From Pseudomonadales bacterium (lineage in GTDB: Bacteria > Pseudomonadota > Gammaproteobacteria > Pseudomonadales > Azotimanducaceae), in contig JANQMF010000086.1 in NCBI GenBank assembly GCA_028280225.1, forward strand, positions 1 to 64,000: a stretch of 64,000 nucleotides of DNA, in the 5' to 3' direction. Of this stretch, positions 45,479-54,586 are shown one piece after another (within the stretch, counting starts at the first letter, position 1; every line of letters starts with the position of its first letter). The position numbers and the translations under genes are program-made. The notes below the pieces were generated by a model. That model searched no databases and was not told where the DNA came from. It saw only the letters and a program-made list of their open reading frames with translations.

Positions 45479-46552
45479 ATGAGTATAGAACCAGACCGCC
45501 TGCTTTCCGCCCAGCCGGCACCGGGGGAAAACCGGCATGATCAGGCGCTGCGGCCCGTCAAACTCAACGAATACATTGGTCAAAGCGCGGTTAAGGAACA
45601 AATGGAGATATTTATCCAGGCTGCTCTTGGCCGTGGTGAATCTCTGGACCACACCCTGATTTTTGGCCCTCCGGGGTTAGGCAAAACCACCCTGGCCAAT
45701 ATTATTGCCCGGGAGATGTCCGGGGCAATCAAGTCAACCTCCGGCCCGGTGCTGGAAAAGCCTGGCGACCTGGCCGCCATGCTGACGAATCTGGATGCCG
45801 GCGACATCCTGTTTGTGGACGAGATTCACCGCCTGAGTCCAATTATTGAAGAAATTCTCTATCCGGCCATGGAAGATTTTCAACTGGATATTTTGATTGG
45901 CGAAGGCCCGGCAGCCCGATCGCTGAAGTTGGAGTTACCACCGTTTACCTTGGTGGGCGCAACCACCCGGGCGGGTTTGTTAACCAGTCCGCTCAGGGAC
46001 CGTTTTGGCATTGTGCAACGGCTGGAATTTTACAGCGAGGCTGAGCTGACGGAAATTGTCACACGCTCAGCGCGCAAGCTGGCGCTGGAAGTGGACGAGC
46101 AGGGGGCCAGAGAAGTGGCCCGCCGCAGCCGCGGGACCCCGCGTATTGCCAACCGGTTGTTACGGCGGGTCAGGGATTTTGCCCAGGTTCGTGCTGACGG
46201 GCGGGTCAGCGCGGGGGTGGCGGATCAGGCTCTGGACCTGTTAAAGGTTGACCATCTTGGCTTTGATGGCATGGACCGCCGTATGTTGTTAGCTATCCTG
46301 GATAACTTTGCGGGTGGGCCGGTTGGCCTGGATGCCCTGGCTGCCTCCATTGGTGAGGAAAAAGATACCATTGAGGATGTGATTGAACCCTATCTGATTC
46401 AACAGGGGTATCTGATGCGCACGCCCCGGGGTAGAGTAGCCACCGCCAAATGTTATCGTCACTTTGGCGTATCGGTTCCGGAACATTTAGCTGGGCTTCA
46501 AGACGAAGCGCAAAAGACCACCGGACAACAGTCGAGTCTAAATTTAGATTGA
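45479..46552 (+). CDS. ruvB: Holliday junction branch-migration ATPase RuvB
   Basis: A 357-residue AAA+ motor. Walker A is [11 protein letters not shown], Walker B is LFVDEIHRL, and sensor 1 is [19 protein letters not shown]. The arginine finger region is CRNANR-like, here [16 protein letters not shown] (sensor 2). The C-terminal winged helix binds DNA ([17 protein letters not shown]). It drives branch migration with RuvA. Ten bases separate it from tolQ, so tol expression may read through from ruv. Confidence 0.96.
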   Translation: MSIEPDRLLSAQPAPGENRHDQALRPVKLNEYIGQSAVKEQMEIFIQAALGRGESLDHTLIFGPPGLGKTTLANIIAREMSGAIKSTSGPVLEKPGDLAAMLTNLDAGDILFVDEIHRLSPIIEEILYPAMEDFQLDILIGEGPAARSLKLELPPFTLVGATTRAGLLTSPLRDRFGIVQRLEFYSEAELTEIVTRSARKLALEVDEQGAREVARRSRGTPRIANRLLRRVRDFAQVRADGRVSAGVADQALDLLKVDHLGFDGMDRRMLLAILDNFAGGPVGLDALAASIGEEKDTIEDVIEPYLIQQGYLMRTPRGRVATAKCYRHFGVSVPEHLAGLQDEAQKTTGQQSSLNLD

Positions 46553-46562
46553 GGAGCAATCT

Positions 46563-47249
46563 TTGACTGACCAACTTTCGATCTATGAACTCATTGCCAA
46601 CGCCAGTCTCCTGGTTCAGCTGGTTATGGCCATCCTGGTGCTGGCGTCGGTGGTATCCTGGATGATGATATTTCAGCGCTGGGTCTTTCTCAGCCGGGCC
46701 TTGGGAGAGATCGACAGCTTCGAAGATCATTTCTGGTCCGGCATCGATTTGCGCAAGTTTTGGAGCGAATTGGACGGAGAAGAGGGGCTGAACGGCATAG
46801 AAAGCATTTTTGTTGCCGGATTCAGGGAGTTTACCCGACTGTCGGAACAGGGTGGGGCGGATGCGGAAGCCATCATGCAGGGGGTGCAGAGGGCAATGCG
46901 GGTTGCCGTCACCCGTGAAGAAGCTCGTTTGGAAACTCATTTGCCGTTTTTGGCAACGGTAGGTTCCACCAGTCCCTATGTGGGGTTGTTTGGTACCGTG
47001 TGGGGTATCATGAATTCTTTTCGTTCCCTGGCCAACATGAGTCAGGCTACCCTGGCCTCGGTGGCACCGGGAATTTCGGAAGCCCTGGTGGCTACCGCAA
47101 TGGGATTGTTTGCAGCGATTCCCGCGGTGATTGGCTATAATCGCTTTTCAGCGAGAGTTGAAGTGTTGATGAAACGGTATGATGCATTTAGTGACGAACT
47201 CACCACCATATTGCACCGTGCGGCCCACTCACGCGGGGTACCGGCGTAA
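46563..47249 (+). CDS. tolQ: Tol-Pal system inner-membrane proton channel subunit TolQ
   Basis: A 228-residue MotA/TolQ/ExbB protein. It has three helices: about 14-36, 135-160 (in GLFGTVWGIMNSFRSLA) and 170-195 (EALVATAMGLFAAIPAVIGYNRF). The start codon is TTG at 46563, with GAGGAG five bases ahead, because no in-frame ATG lies near the N-terminus. With TolR it uses the proton gradient to energise TolA during cell constriction. Confidence 0.94.
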   Translation: MTDQLSIYELIANASLLVQLVMAILVLASVVSWMMIFQRWVFLSRALGEIDSFEDHFWSGIDLRKFWSELDGEEGLNGIESIFVAGFREFTRLSEQGGADAEAIMQGVQRAMRVAVTREEARLETHLPFLATVGSTSPYVGLFGTVWGIMNSFRSLANMSQATLASVAPGISEALVATAMGLFAAIPAVIGYNRFSARVEVLMKRYDAFSDELTTILHRAAHSRGVPA

Positions 47250-47349
47250 TCTCTTGCACACTATGCCGGTCAACAAAGATGCCACGAAGATGCGATACAA
47301 AGCGACAACACATCGCTATAACACAAGAGACTTAACAGGTTTATAAACA

Positions 47350-47787
47350 ATGGCTCAGCGGCGTAAACCGATGTCCGAAATCAATGTTGTACCCTACATC
47401 GATGTGATGTTGGTATTGCTGGTGATTTTTATGGCAACCGCGCCGTTGCTTACCCAGGGTGTTGTTGTTGATCTGCCCGAAGCACCGTCTGAACCCATAG
47501 AAGACACACAAGACGATCCGTTAGTGGTTTCCATGCGGGCAGACGAAGCCATATTTCTTAACCTGGGTTTACAGGATGCGGACGATGAGGGCACTCGCGT
47601 TACTGTATTTTCGTTAGAAGACCAGGCCGGCAAAATTCTGCGCGCAAGACCAGACGTTCCGGTATATATAAAGGCAGACCACAGCCTGGGTTATGGCAAA
47701 GTGGTCGTCGTCATGACTGTATTACAAAAAGCGGGGGCTAAGAGCGTGGGGTTGATCACCGACCCACCACAAATTGGTAGTAGCTGA
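47350..47787 (+). CDS. tolR: Tol-Pal system protein TolR
   Basis: A 145-residue ExbD/TolR protein with a short cytoplasmic tail, one helix (about 15-37) and a periplasmic domain. The helix holds the conserved Asp of the proton path in NVVPYIDVMLVLLVIFM. The C-terminal YGKVVVVMTVLQKAGAKSVGLIT region is typical. Its stop shares a base with the tolA start. Confidence 0.94.
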   Translation: MAQRRKPMSEINVVPYIDVMLVLLVIFMATAPLLTQGVVVDLPEAPSEPIEDTQDDPLVVSMRADEAIFLNLGLQDADDEGTRVTVFSLEDQAGKILRARPDVPVYIKADHSLGYGKVVVVMTVLQKAGAKSVGLITDPPQIGSS

Positions 47788-48524
47788 TGTACGTGCTGCG
47801 TCAGTATACGTTGCCCCTGATGCTTGCGTGTCTGTTGCACGCAGCCGCCGCCTGGGCGCTGTATCAGGGGTGGCATCCGCAGCAGGAAATTTCTGACTTT
47901 GTAAAACCCAGACCGGTGGTTGCTAACCTGATTGTGATGGAAGCCAAGGCCAAACCGGCACCGCCACCCAAGCCCGTACCCAAGGCGGCCCCTCAGCCCA
48001 AACCCGCCCAGCCTGACCCCAACCTAGCGCAAAAAAAGAAGGCGCAGGAAGATGCGCGCAAAGCAGCGGAAAAGGCAGCGGCAGAAAAAGCCGCGGCGGA
48101 AAAAGCGGCGGAAGCGGCCCGGGAAAAAGAACGGCTGGAGCGTCTGGCGCGCTTAAGCGAACTGGCCAACAGCTCCTTTGATCAGGCCATTGCTGAAGAA
48201 AGTGCCAACCTGCAAAGCGGCAGCGAAGACATGGTGGCGCAATCTTACCGTCTGGAAATTTACCAGCAGATTTTGCAGAACTGGTCGCGGCCCCCCAGCG
48301 CCCGCAACGGTATGAAAGCGACATTGCTGGTCGAACTCATCCCCAACGGCGAAGTCCAGTCCGTGACCATTACCGAGTCTTCGGGGAATGTGGCTTTTGA
48401 CCGGTCCGCAGAAAATGCGGTCAGGCGGGTGCGGCGTTTCAGCGTACCTAAAGAAAACCACATTTTTGAACGGCATTTTCGAAAAGTGTATCTACTATTT
48501 CAGCCAGAGGATTTACTAAGATAA
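47787..48524 (+). CDS. tolA: Tol-Pal system protein TolA
   Basis: A 245-residue protein, shorter than E. coli TolA (421). Domain I is a single helix near residues 8-27. Domain II (about 55-120) is a Pro/Lys- then Ala/Lys/Glu-rich helix (KAAEKAAAEKAAAEKAAEAA). Domain III (about 150-245) carries the TonB/TolA C-terminal fold (YQQILQNWSRPPSARNGMKA, then VQSVTITESSGNVAFDRSAE). It spans the periplasm to Pal and TolB. The central helix is only about a third of the usual length. Confidence 0.92.
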   Translation: MYVLRQYTLPLMLACLLHAAAAWALYQGWHPQQEISDFVKPRPVVANLIVMEAKAKPAPPPKPVPKAAPQPKPAQPDPNLAQKKKAQEDARKAAEKAAAEKAAAEKAAEAAREKERLERLARLSELANSSFDQAIAEESANLQSGSEDMVAQSYRLEIYQQILQNWSRPPSARNGMKATLLVELIPNGEVQSVTITESSGNVAFDRSAENAVRRVRRFSVPKENHIFERHFRKVYLLFQPEDLLR

Positions 48525-48527
48525 GTT

Positions 48528-49847
48528 ATGAATAAATGGTATTTGCGGTCTTGTTCCGTAGTTTTGTTTTTACTTGTGTTGCCCCTGTCAGCCAATGTGT
48601 TGGCCAATACGTTAGACCCGATTCTGATCGACCGGGGTATGGATGAGCCTATTCGTATTGCGGTGGTACCGTTTAAGACCGACACCCGTCTGCAAAGCAA
48701 AGCCAATATGGCTGATATCATCGGCTTTGATCTGGCCCGCAGTGGCCAGTTTTTTCCCATGGAAGCGGAGAACATGCTGTCCCACCCCCACGAAGCCAGA
48801 GCTGTCTTCTATCGGGATTGGCGTGTCATCAAGGCGGCATATTTGGTGATCGGCAACGCCAGGTTAAATGCCGACGGCCGTGTGGACGTGAACTTTGAAC
48901 TGTTTGATGTGGTCAGTGGACGCCGCATGGACGGTAAACGCTACACCATTGCGCAAAGTCAGTGGCGGGAGGCAGCACACCGGATGTCTGATGTGATTTA
49001 TGAGCAAATTACCGGAGTGCGGGGCGCGTTCTCTACCAAAATCATGTACGTCCTAGCCCAGAATGCCGGCACCCCCCAGGCCAATTACCGCTTGGAAATT
49101 GCGGATTCTGACGGTGAACAGTCGCGCACGCTGTTGAACTCAAAGGAACCGATTTTATCCGCAAATTGGTCCCCGGACGGTAAACGTGTGGTGTATGTCA
49201 CCTTCGAAACCGGGCGCCCCAGTATCGTTCTGCAAGACGTCAACGGCCCCTATCGTGAGCGTTTAACCAACTTCAGGGGGATCAATAGCTCACCGGTGTT
49301 TTCCCCGGACGGCAAAAAGCTGGCCATGGTGCTGTCCAAGGACGGTGATCCGGAGATTTTTGTCATGGACATTGCCACCCGCTCGCTGCGCCAGATTACC
49401 CGTCATCACGCCATTGACACCGAACCCAGCTGGACTCCGGATGGAAAGAGTATTGTTTTTACCTCGGATCGGGGCGGCCGGCCGCAAATATATCAAGTTG
49501 AACTGGCTACCAATTTTCTTGAGCGCTTGACCTTCCAAGGAGACTATAATGCCCGTGCCAGATTGCTGCCGGATGGGAAACACCTTGTTTTTGTCCACCG
49601 TACAAATGGTGTTTTTCATATTGCATGGCAGGACTTAGAGCGAGACAATTTGCAGGTATTAACAGAAACATCATTGGATGAATCTCCTTCCTTGGCGCCT
49701 AACGGTCAAATGCTGATATATGCCACACAGCATCAAGGTAGGGGTATACTTGCAGTGGTATCGATTGACGGCAGTGTGAAGTACCGGCTGCCGTCATCGT
49801 CTGGGGATGTAAGGGAACCGGCGTGGTCACCTTATTTAGGTGGATAG
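48528..49847 (+). CDS. tolB: Tol-Pal system beta-propeller protein TolB
   Basis: A 439-residue periplasmic protein. Signal peptide to about residue 24. An N-terminal alpha/beta domain is followed by a six-bladed propeller made of WD40-like PD40 repeats, each ending in SPDGK or a variant (WSPDGKRVVYV, FSPDGKKLAMV, WTPDGKSIVFT, LLPDGKHLVFV). It binds Pal and the TolA/OmpA network. Three bases separate it from tolA. The 223-base gap before pal is longer than in most relatives. Confidence 0.95.
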   Translation: MNKWYLRSCSVVLFLLVLPLSANVLANTLDPILIDRGMDEPIRIAVVPFKTDTRLQSKANMADIIGFDLARSGQFFPMEAENMLSHPHEARAVFYRDWRVIKAAYLVIGNARLNADGRVDVNFELFDVVSGRRMDGKRYTIAQSQWREAAHRMSDVIYEQITGVRGAFSTKIMYVLAQNAGTPQANYRLEIADSDGEQSRTLLNSKEPILSANWSPDGKRVVYVTFETGRPSIVLQDVNGPYRERLTNFRGINSSPVFSPDGKKLAMVLSKDGDPEIFVMDIATRSLRQITRHHAIDTEPSWTPDGKSIVFTSDRGGRPQIYQVELATNFLERLTFQGDYNARARLLPDGKHLVFVHRTNGVFHIAWQDLERDNLQVLTETSLDESPSLAPNGQMLIYATQHQGRGILAVVSIDGSVKYRLPSSSGDVREPAWSPYLGG

Positions 49848-50070
49848 TTATTTGGGTGGATAATTCTGTTGTGATGAGTTTGGAAAAACGCATTCTGACG
49901 GGGCGAAAAACATTTAACACTATTGAAAGGGGCTAATCCCAATAGACAAAATCTTGCGGGATACTTAGGCGATAAAGCCAAAATATATAAGAAACTAAAA
50001 CCTATACATAAAAGCGGTAAATTAACAAACCGAAACAAATTGCTGCACGAAGCAACTGAGGAGATATTTG

Positions 50071-50619
50071 ATGCAGATGCGTACACAACCCCGATCATTA
50101 GGCCTGGTTGGTCTATTGTTGGCTTCTTTTATAATTGCCGGCTGTTCCAGCACCGGATCGTCGGATGAGCCGATAGAGCCCCAGGAACCCGTGGCGGAAA
50201 CCCAGGCCCCGGTTGCTCCGGTAGAACCGATTGAAGAAGAAACCGCGGACTTTAACGCCGCTGGTGAGCCGCTGGACCGCAACGGCAACATATTGGATCG
50301 GACCTTTTACTTTGCTTATGACAAAGCGGTTTTGAAACCCAACGATCTGGCTGCCTTACAAGTGCATGCACAAATCCTGCGCCGCAATTCAGATCGCAGT
50401 GTGGTTATTGAAGGCCACTGTGATGAGCGTGGTACCCGGGAATACAACCTGGCTCTGGGGGAGCGTCGGGCTGATGCCGTACGCAGCTTTTTGCTTTCAG
50501 CCGGCGTATCTTCGCGACAGATAGAAACGGTTAGCTATGGCGAAGAGCAGCCGGAAGATCCGGGCCACAATGAGGCAGCATGGTCGCGCAATCGTCGCGC
50601 GGTAATGTCTTACCGGTAA
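50071..50619 (+). CDS. pal: Peptidoglycan-associated lipoprotein Pal
   Basis: A 182-residue outer-membrane lipoprotein. ATG 50071 is preceded by GAGGAG at seven bases. Signal sequence ends in lipobox IIAGC. After a disordered, Pro/Glu-rich linker (about 28-60) comes an OmpA-like domain ([16 protein letters not shown], then [20 protein letters not shown]) that binds meso-diaminopimelate of peptidoglycan. A 15-base gap leads to cpoB. Confidence 0.95.
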   Translation: MQMRTQPRSLGLVGLLLASFIIAGCSSTGSSDEPIEPQEPVAETQAPVAPVEPIEEETADFNAAGEPLDRNGNILDRTFYFAYDKAVLKPNDLAALQVHAQILRRNSDRSVVIEGHCDERGTREYNLALGERRADAVRSFLLSAGVSSRQIETVSYGEEQPEDPGHNEAAWSRNRRAVMSYR

Positions 50620-50634
50620 CAAGAGGATGCAGGC

Positions 50635-51543
50635 GTGTTGTTTAAGTCAGTGAGTACTCCTGCATTTTTTGCTTCGTGTTTCTGCGCGGTGCTGGCCGCG
50701 CAGGGTTCTTTGCAGGTCAGTGCCGCGGTTCCCGTTGAGGAGTCGGTGCAGGCATCGTCTCAAAGCTCATCATCCCAGCGGGGTTATGGCGGGGCATCCA
50801 GCAGGAGGGCGCTGGATATTCCACCCACCATAGAACCCGGTGCCCCATCTTCGCAGCCGCGGCCAGTTGCGGGGGTGCAAAGCGCGCCGCCAGGCTTAAA
50901 TGCGGATTCTGTTGCTCCGGATACAGCGGATGCGGGGCAGTTGGGGCAGATTTTCTATCAAGTGCAGTTGTTACAGCAGGAAGTGCAGGAACTGCGCGGC
51001 CAGGTGGAACAACAGGACTATTTGATTAAGCGCTTGCAGAGAGACCAGAAAGAGCAGTATCTGGATCTGGATCAACGGGTGGTGGCCTTGTACAACAACA
51101 AGCCCGCACCCGCGCCTTCAACCAGCATTCCCAAACGTACGGCACCCCGCGCCGGTGGCGGCTCTTTGTCCGAGCGGGATGCGTATGAGGCAGCCTTTGA
51201 TGCCATGCGCAACCGGGAGTTTGAAGAGTCGTTGTTTGGTTTTCGGCAACTTATCGAAAACTATCCCAACGGGCAGTATACGCCGAATGCGTATTACTGG
51301 ATTGGTGAATTACACCTGGCAGCCCAGTCCGAACCCGAGCAAGCTCGCCAGTCTTTTATGCAGGTGGTAAACCTGTACCCGGATCATCAGAAGACGCCGG
51401 ATGCGCTGTATAAGCTGGGGGTGGTCTATCACTCCCTGGGCGATACCCAGCGTGCCTTGGAGTATTTAGACCGGGTGCAGCAACAGTACCCGGGCTCTTC
51501 CGCGGCGGGGCTGGCCGCTAAGTTTGCCGCAGAACTGCAGTAG
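50635..51543 (+). CDS. cpoB: Cell division coordinator CpoB (YbgF)
   Basis: A 302-residue periplasmic protein. The GTG at 50635 begins a signal peptide cleaved near VSA. A long low-complexity Ser/Pro linker (to about residue 95) is unusual. Then a trimeric coiled coil (QLLQQEVQELRGQVEQQDY, about 103-145) and three TPR units (DAYEAAFDAMRNREFEESLF, then AYYWIGELHLA, then DALYKLGVVYHSLGD) follow. CpoB links Tol-Pal with PBP1B activity. Its last 20 bases and the queE frame overlap unless queE begins at GTG 51545. Confidence 0.92.
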   Translation: MLFKSVSTPAFFASCFCAVLAAQGSLQVSAAVPVEESVQASSQSSSSQRGYGGASSRRALDIPPTIEPGAPSSQPRPVAGVQSAPPGLNADSVAPDTADAGQLGQIFYQVQLLQQEVQELRGQVEQQDYLIKRLQRDQKEQYLDLDQRVVALYNNKPAPAPSTSIPKRTAPRAGGGSLSERDAYEAAFDAMRNREFEESLFGFRQLIENYPNGQYTPNAYYWIGELHLAAQSEPEQARQSFMQVVNLYPDHQKTPDALYKLGVVYHSLGDTQRALEYLDRVQQQYPGSSAAGLAAKFAAELQ

Positions 51544-51544
51544 T

Positions 51545-52225
51545 GTGGCCGCGACGACCTTGACCTTGCCGGCTGAGGACAAGGTCAGCTTAAGAATTAC
51601 GGAAATTTTTCTTTCCCTGCAAGGCGAAGCCAATACCGTAGGTTGTCCTACGGTATTTGTGCGTTTGACCGGGTGTCCCTTGCGGTGTCATTACTGCGAC
51701 AGCGCGTATGCCTTCAGCGGTGGGGAAAAAATACCGCTGTCGAAGATTGTTGAACAAGTACAGGCCTATGAGGTGCCCCGGGTAACGGTCACCGGGGGTG
51801 AACCCCTGGCCCAGCCCGAGGTTCACGTGCTGATGAGGCACTTATGTGATGCCGGTATGTTGGTCTCTTTGGAGACCAGTGGGGCTTTGAGCGTTGAGGA
51901 TGTTGACCCGCGGGTTGTTAAGGTGGTGGATTTTAAAACCCCGGATTCGGGGGAGAGTCACCGTAATCTATGGGACAACCTGCGCTGGCTGAACCCGGAT
52001 GATCAGATTAAATTTGTGCTGTGCAGCCGGCAGGATTACAACTGGGCTAAGTTAATGTGTGATCAGTATCAATTGTGTGACAAGGTTACCGACGTTCTGT
52101 TTTCTCCCAGCCACGAGCAACTGCCGCCACGCGACCTGGCGGATTGGATTGTGGAAGACCGCCTCAGGGTGCGCATGCAGTTGCAGATGCACAAACTGCT
52201 GTGGGGGGATGTGCCGGGACGCTAA
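51545..52225 (+). CDS. queE: 7-carboxy-7-deazaguanine synthase (radical SAM) QueE
   Basis: A 226-residue radical SAM enzyme that forms the 7-deazaguanine ring in queuosine synthesis. The 4Fe-4S cluster motif is TGCPLRCHYCDSAYAF (Cx3Cx2C). Substrate and SAM residues lie in EIFLSLQGEANTVG, VTGGEPLAQPEV and SLETSGAL. GTG 51545 keeps the family start (LRITEIFLSLQGE) and puts one base between this gene and cpoB; a TTG at 51524 would overlap cpoB by 20 bases. Confidence 0.93.
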   Translation: MAATTLTLPAEDKVSLRITEIFLSLQGEANTVGCPTVFVRLTGCPLRCHYCDSAYAFSGGEKIPLSKIVEQVQAYEVPRVTVTGGEPLAQPEVHVLMRHLCDAGMLVSLETSGALSVEDVDPRVVKVVDFKTPDSGESHRNLWDNLRWLNPDDQIKFVLCSRQDYNWAKLMCDQYQLCDKVTDVLFSPSHEQLPPRDLADWIVEDRLRVRMQLQMHKLLWGDVPGR

Positions 52226-52243
52226 CCTGCGTCCGCAAATGCC

Positions 52244-52975
52244 ATGACCAAGGAGCACAAGGAAAACCAGGATGTTGTCCGGACCGGGAGTAGCGGCGGC
52301 AAAAAAGCGGTGGTTCTGGTCTCCGGCGGGTTGGATTCTGCCACCACCCTGGCCATTGCGGCACATCGCGGTTACGAGTGTTTTGCACTGTCTTTTGACT
52401 ACGGTCAACGCCATGCCGCGGAGCTGCAGGCCGCCAACGCAGTTGTAGCGGCAAATCGGGTGGTCTATCACCGGGTGGTTGCCATTGACCTCAGCCAGTT
52501 GGGAGGGTCGGCCCTGACGGACCAGGCCATTGCCGTACCCACCTCGGGTGCGGGAGATCCGGGTATTCCCATTACCTATGTGCCCGCCCGCAATACGGTC
52601 TTTTTGTCCTTTGCCCTGGCCTGGGCGGAGGTCCTTGGGGCGAAAGACATATTTATAGGGGTCAATGCGGTGGATTACTCCGGGTACCCGGACTGCCGGC
52701 CTGAATACATTGCAGCTTTTGAGACGATGGCCAATTTAGCCACAAAGGCCGGGGTGGAAGGGGATGGGCTGGCCATTCATGCCCCCCTGATAACGCTGAC
52801 GAAGGCGGAAATTATTCGACAGGGGAGCAGGTTGGGGGTGGACTACAGCCTTACCGTGTCCTGCTACCAGGCTGATCCCGACGGGCGGGCCTGTGGCATT
52901 TGTGATAGTTGTCACATCCGCCGGGAGGGTTTTTTCGCAGCAGAAATTGCGGATCCGACCCGCTATTTGACTTGA
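52244..52975 (+). CDS. queC: 7-cyano-7-deazaguanine synthase QueC
   Basis: A 243-residue ATP-dependent enzyme that converts 7-carboxy-7-deazaguanine to preQ0. The PP-loop is [14 protein letters not shown]. Other conserved parts are [31 protein letters not shown], and [16 protein letters not shown]. The C-terminal zinc site is [19 protein letters not shown] (four cysteines). A 15-residue polar N-terminal extension precedes the PP-loop. The stop lies 50 bases before the tRNA-Lys gene. Confidence 0.94.
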   Translation: MTKEHKENQDVVRTGSSGGKKAVVLVSGGLDSATTLAIAAHRGYECFALSFDYGQRHAAELQAANAVVAANRVVYHRVVAIDLSQLGGSALTDQAIAVPTSGAGDPGIPITYVPARNTVFLSFALAWAEVLGAKDIFIGVNAVDYSGYPDCRPEYIAAFETMANLATKAGVEGDGLAIHAPLITLTKAEIIRQGSRLGVDYSLTVSCYQADPDGRACGICDSCHIRREGFFAAEIADPTRYLT

Positions 52976-53000
52976 GTTAGGCACGGTACATGACTACAAT
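52972..53000 (+). promoter_or_regulatory. Sigma-70 type promoter of the tRNA-Lys gene
   Basis: -35 TTGAGT (52972-52977) and -10 TACAAT (52995-53000) are separated by 17 bases. The next bases, CGCGCC, form a GC-rich discriminator as in promoters under stringent control. The predicted start lies about 18 bases ahead of the mature tRNA end, and the -35 box overlaps the queC stop codon. Confidence 0.65.
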
Positions 53001-53024
53001 CGCGCCTCGATTTTTTGCCGCTAT

Positions 53025-53100
53025 GGGTCGTTAGCTCAGTTGGTAGAGCACCGGGCTTTTAACCCGTTGGTCCTGGGTTCGAGCCCCAGACGACCCACCA
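53025..53100 (+). tRNA. tRNA-Lys (anticodon TTT)
   Basis: A 76-base cloverleaf with encoded CCA. The acceptor arms are GGGTCGT and ACGACCC. The D arm is AGCTCAGTTGGTAGAGCA and the T arm contains GGTTCGAGCCC. The anticodon loop CTTTTAA gives TTT at 53058-53060. It follows queC, as in Pseudomonas, and has its own promoter. Confidence 0.95.
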
Positions 53101-53105
53101 TTGAT

Positions 53106-53122
53106 CTCGCGCGTGGCGCGAG
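53106..53122. repeat. Short GC-rich inverted repeat after tRNA-Lys
   Basis: CTCGCGC-GTG-GCGCGAG, seven perfect pairs around a three-base loop, six bases after the tRNA 3' end. It has no T-run, and may be a tRNA processing/stability hairpin or a repetitive extragenic element. Confidence 0.65.
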
Positions 53123-53125
53123 CTC

Positions 53126-53168
53126 TGTCGAGTTTTGCGCGGAGCGCAAAACGTCGCTCTGATCGACA
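53126..53168. repeat. Extended inverted repeat after tRNA-Lys
   Basis: The inner stem GTTTTGCGC/GCGCAAAAC (53132-53140 with 53144-53152) pairs perfectly around GGA. TGTCGA (53126) and TCGACA (53163) form outer arms. It lacks a terminator T-run. It is a candidate REP-like sequence or a site used by an integrase. Confidence 0.6.
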
Positions 53169-53413
53169 AACTTTCTCAAGTGTTCTAGATGGAATTGGTT
53201 CGAGGTTTGTCCTTTGGGCAAAACGTTACCCAGCTCGATTGGCGATCTTCCAGGTACCGGAGCATAAGAAATCCTGGTGGTTCGAGGTCCCGCTGAGTCA
53301 TTCTTGTATTTGGCTCCGCTTAGGTCCTTCCGGCGAAATTTGATGGTGCTGTTAAAACCCATCTTGGACATTCCGACAACTTGTGGGGTCCTCCACAGTA
53401 GGGGCACTTTGGG

Positions 53414-53986
53414 TCAACCATCCAGGCCCAACAAGGTCTCTAAATCGCAGTTAAATTCCCGACAAAGGTTGAGCAACGTATCCAGGTTGTATTGTTTGCA
53501 ACGGCCTGACTCGAGCTTGGATATGTATCCCTTGACCTTGCCGATCCGTGCCGCCAACTCAGCGCCGGTTAGTCCCCGGGACCTTCTGAGTTCCCTGACA
53601 CGTCTGCCAATGGCTTTTTCGGCAACATAGTTGATCGGAACCCTGGGGGCCTGATTTTTAAACATACTTTCGCTGGCTTCTAATATTAATTCCGGATTGT
53701 TGTGGTCACCTGTCTCCTCCGGCGGCGTAAGGTGCCCCGACACCTGGTGGCCCTCCCGGGCAGCACGTCTGTTCCGCCTGCTGATACAGGTCCTCAGACA
53801 ATTCTTTGCCGCCACTATGCAATAGCTTTCTAAAGAATGAGCGGTTGCCCGTTTTAACGCGTGCAGCTTTAGCCAGGTTTCCTGAATCACATCCTCAGCA
53901 TCTTCACGAGAGATATTCTGGGCGTGGATATAGTTGGCCACAGCCTTGTGGTGATTCTTATACAACTGTTCGGTTGTAAGGCGCAT
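53414..53986 (-). CDS. Sigma-70 region 2 / XRE helix-turn-helix hybrid regulator
   Basis: A 190-residue protein. Residues about 5-72 match ECF sigma region 2: LYKNHHKAVANYI, then DAEDVIQETWLKLHA, then YCIVAAKNCLRTCISRRNRR at the 2.3-2.4 position, with Ala/Asn where many ECFs have Asn/Asp. No region 4 is present. Instead, residues 127-187 form an XRE/Cro-type HTH (LRRSRGLTGAELAARIGKVK, then GYISKLESG). The two domains are joined by a polar, acidic linker. ATG 53986 has AGGA upstream and is preferred to a TTG eight codons earlier. The gene stands divergent from a 3.5-kb M60-like gene with a 600-base gap, so it may regulate it. Whether it binds core RNA polymerase is unknown. Confidence 0.8.
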   Translation of the reverse strand: MRLTTEQLYKNHHKAVANYIHAQNISREDAEDVIQETWLKLHALKRATAHSLESYCIVAAKNCLRTCISRRNRRAAREGHQVSGHLTPPEETGDHNNPELILEASESMFKNQAPRVPINYVAEKAIGRRVRELRRSRGLTGAELAARIGKVKGYISKLESGRCKQYNLDTLLNLCREFNCDLETLLGLDG

Positions 53987-54586
53987 GGGTTCCTGATTTA
54001 CCGCTGGCAAGTCCCTGCAGGCGTCAACACGGTGCGGGTGGGACGGTGAAATATTTAAGTCAGGCTTGTTTGACGGCTAAGGGGACCTCAAGTGAAGTGG
54101 CAAGCGTCTTAAGTGTGCTGTTTATCCTATGGTGGTAAACGGGTGAAGCAGAATTGGGGAATCGGTAAATACTGATTAAACCGTTGTGAGATTTTGACAA
54201 CGGATTTGGTTCGAAGCCAAATTTCAGTTCAGCCTCGCCATCCTGATGGTGATCTGGCCCGCCAGTTTAACAAACTATCGATGTTCCTTATTTGTGGCCG
54301 CGACAGTTATAAACAAAAAAGTCCAATAGTTGGTATTAGTGGTTGCTTATAACGAAGTATTAACTTGATTCGTTACTAAATAGTTGAATTTTTGTTGAGA
54401 CTTAAGGTGGAACCTTTCAATAGTGTACTTCTTCTTGCCAGCAGATGGTCGAGGCTTTAACACACACAACTAACACACACAATGGACACGATGTAAGGCG
54501 AATAGTGAGCAGGCCCGAGAATTGGCCACAGTTGATTAACGCTTTAATCCAATCCCATTCCTGTAGCAGTACTAAAGGAAAACACC
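53987..54586. other. Long intergenic control region upstream of the M60-like gene
   Basis: About 600 bases, AT-rich in its middle (54290-54430). A perfect 12-base tandem repeat TAACACACACAA is at 54458-54469 and 54471-54482. No ORF, RNA or clear promoter can be named. The length suggests multiple control sites, probably for both the hybrid regulator and the M60-like gene. Confidence 0.5.

Larger units (their letters stand above)
53101..53413. other. Intergenic region after tRNA-Lys with strong hairpins
   Basis: About 310 bases with no supported gene. Two perfect hairpins lie within the first 70 bases (see next two entries). The rest has only short, ill-supported frames. A minus-strand frame reaching into the tRNA is its antisense and not a gene. 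Confidence 0.6.

Noticed and set aside
49923-50168. 81-codon open frame between tolB and pal
   Set aside because: Its second half overlaps the pal signal peptide in another frame and there is no match; the gap is more likely untranslated.
53036-53407. Minus-strand open frame of 123 codons ending across the tRNA gene
   Set aside because: Its C-terminus is the antisense of tRNA-Lys, a well-known source of false proteins, and the rest has no family or ribosome site.
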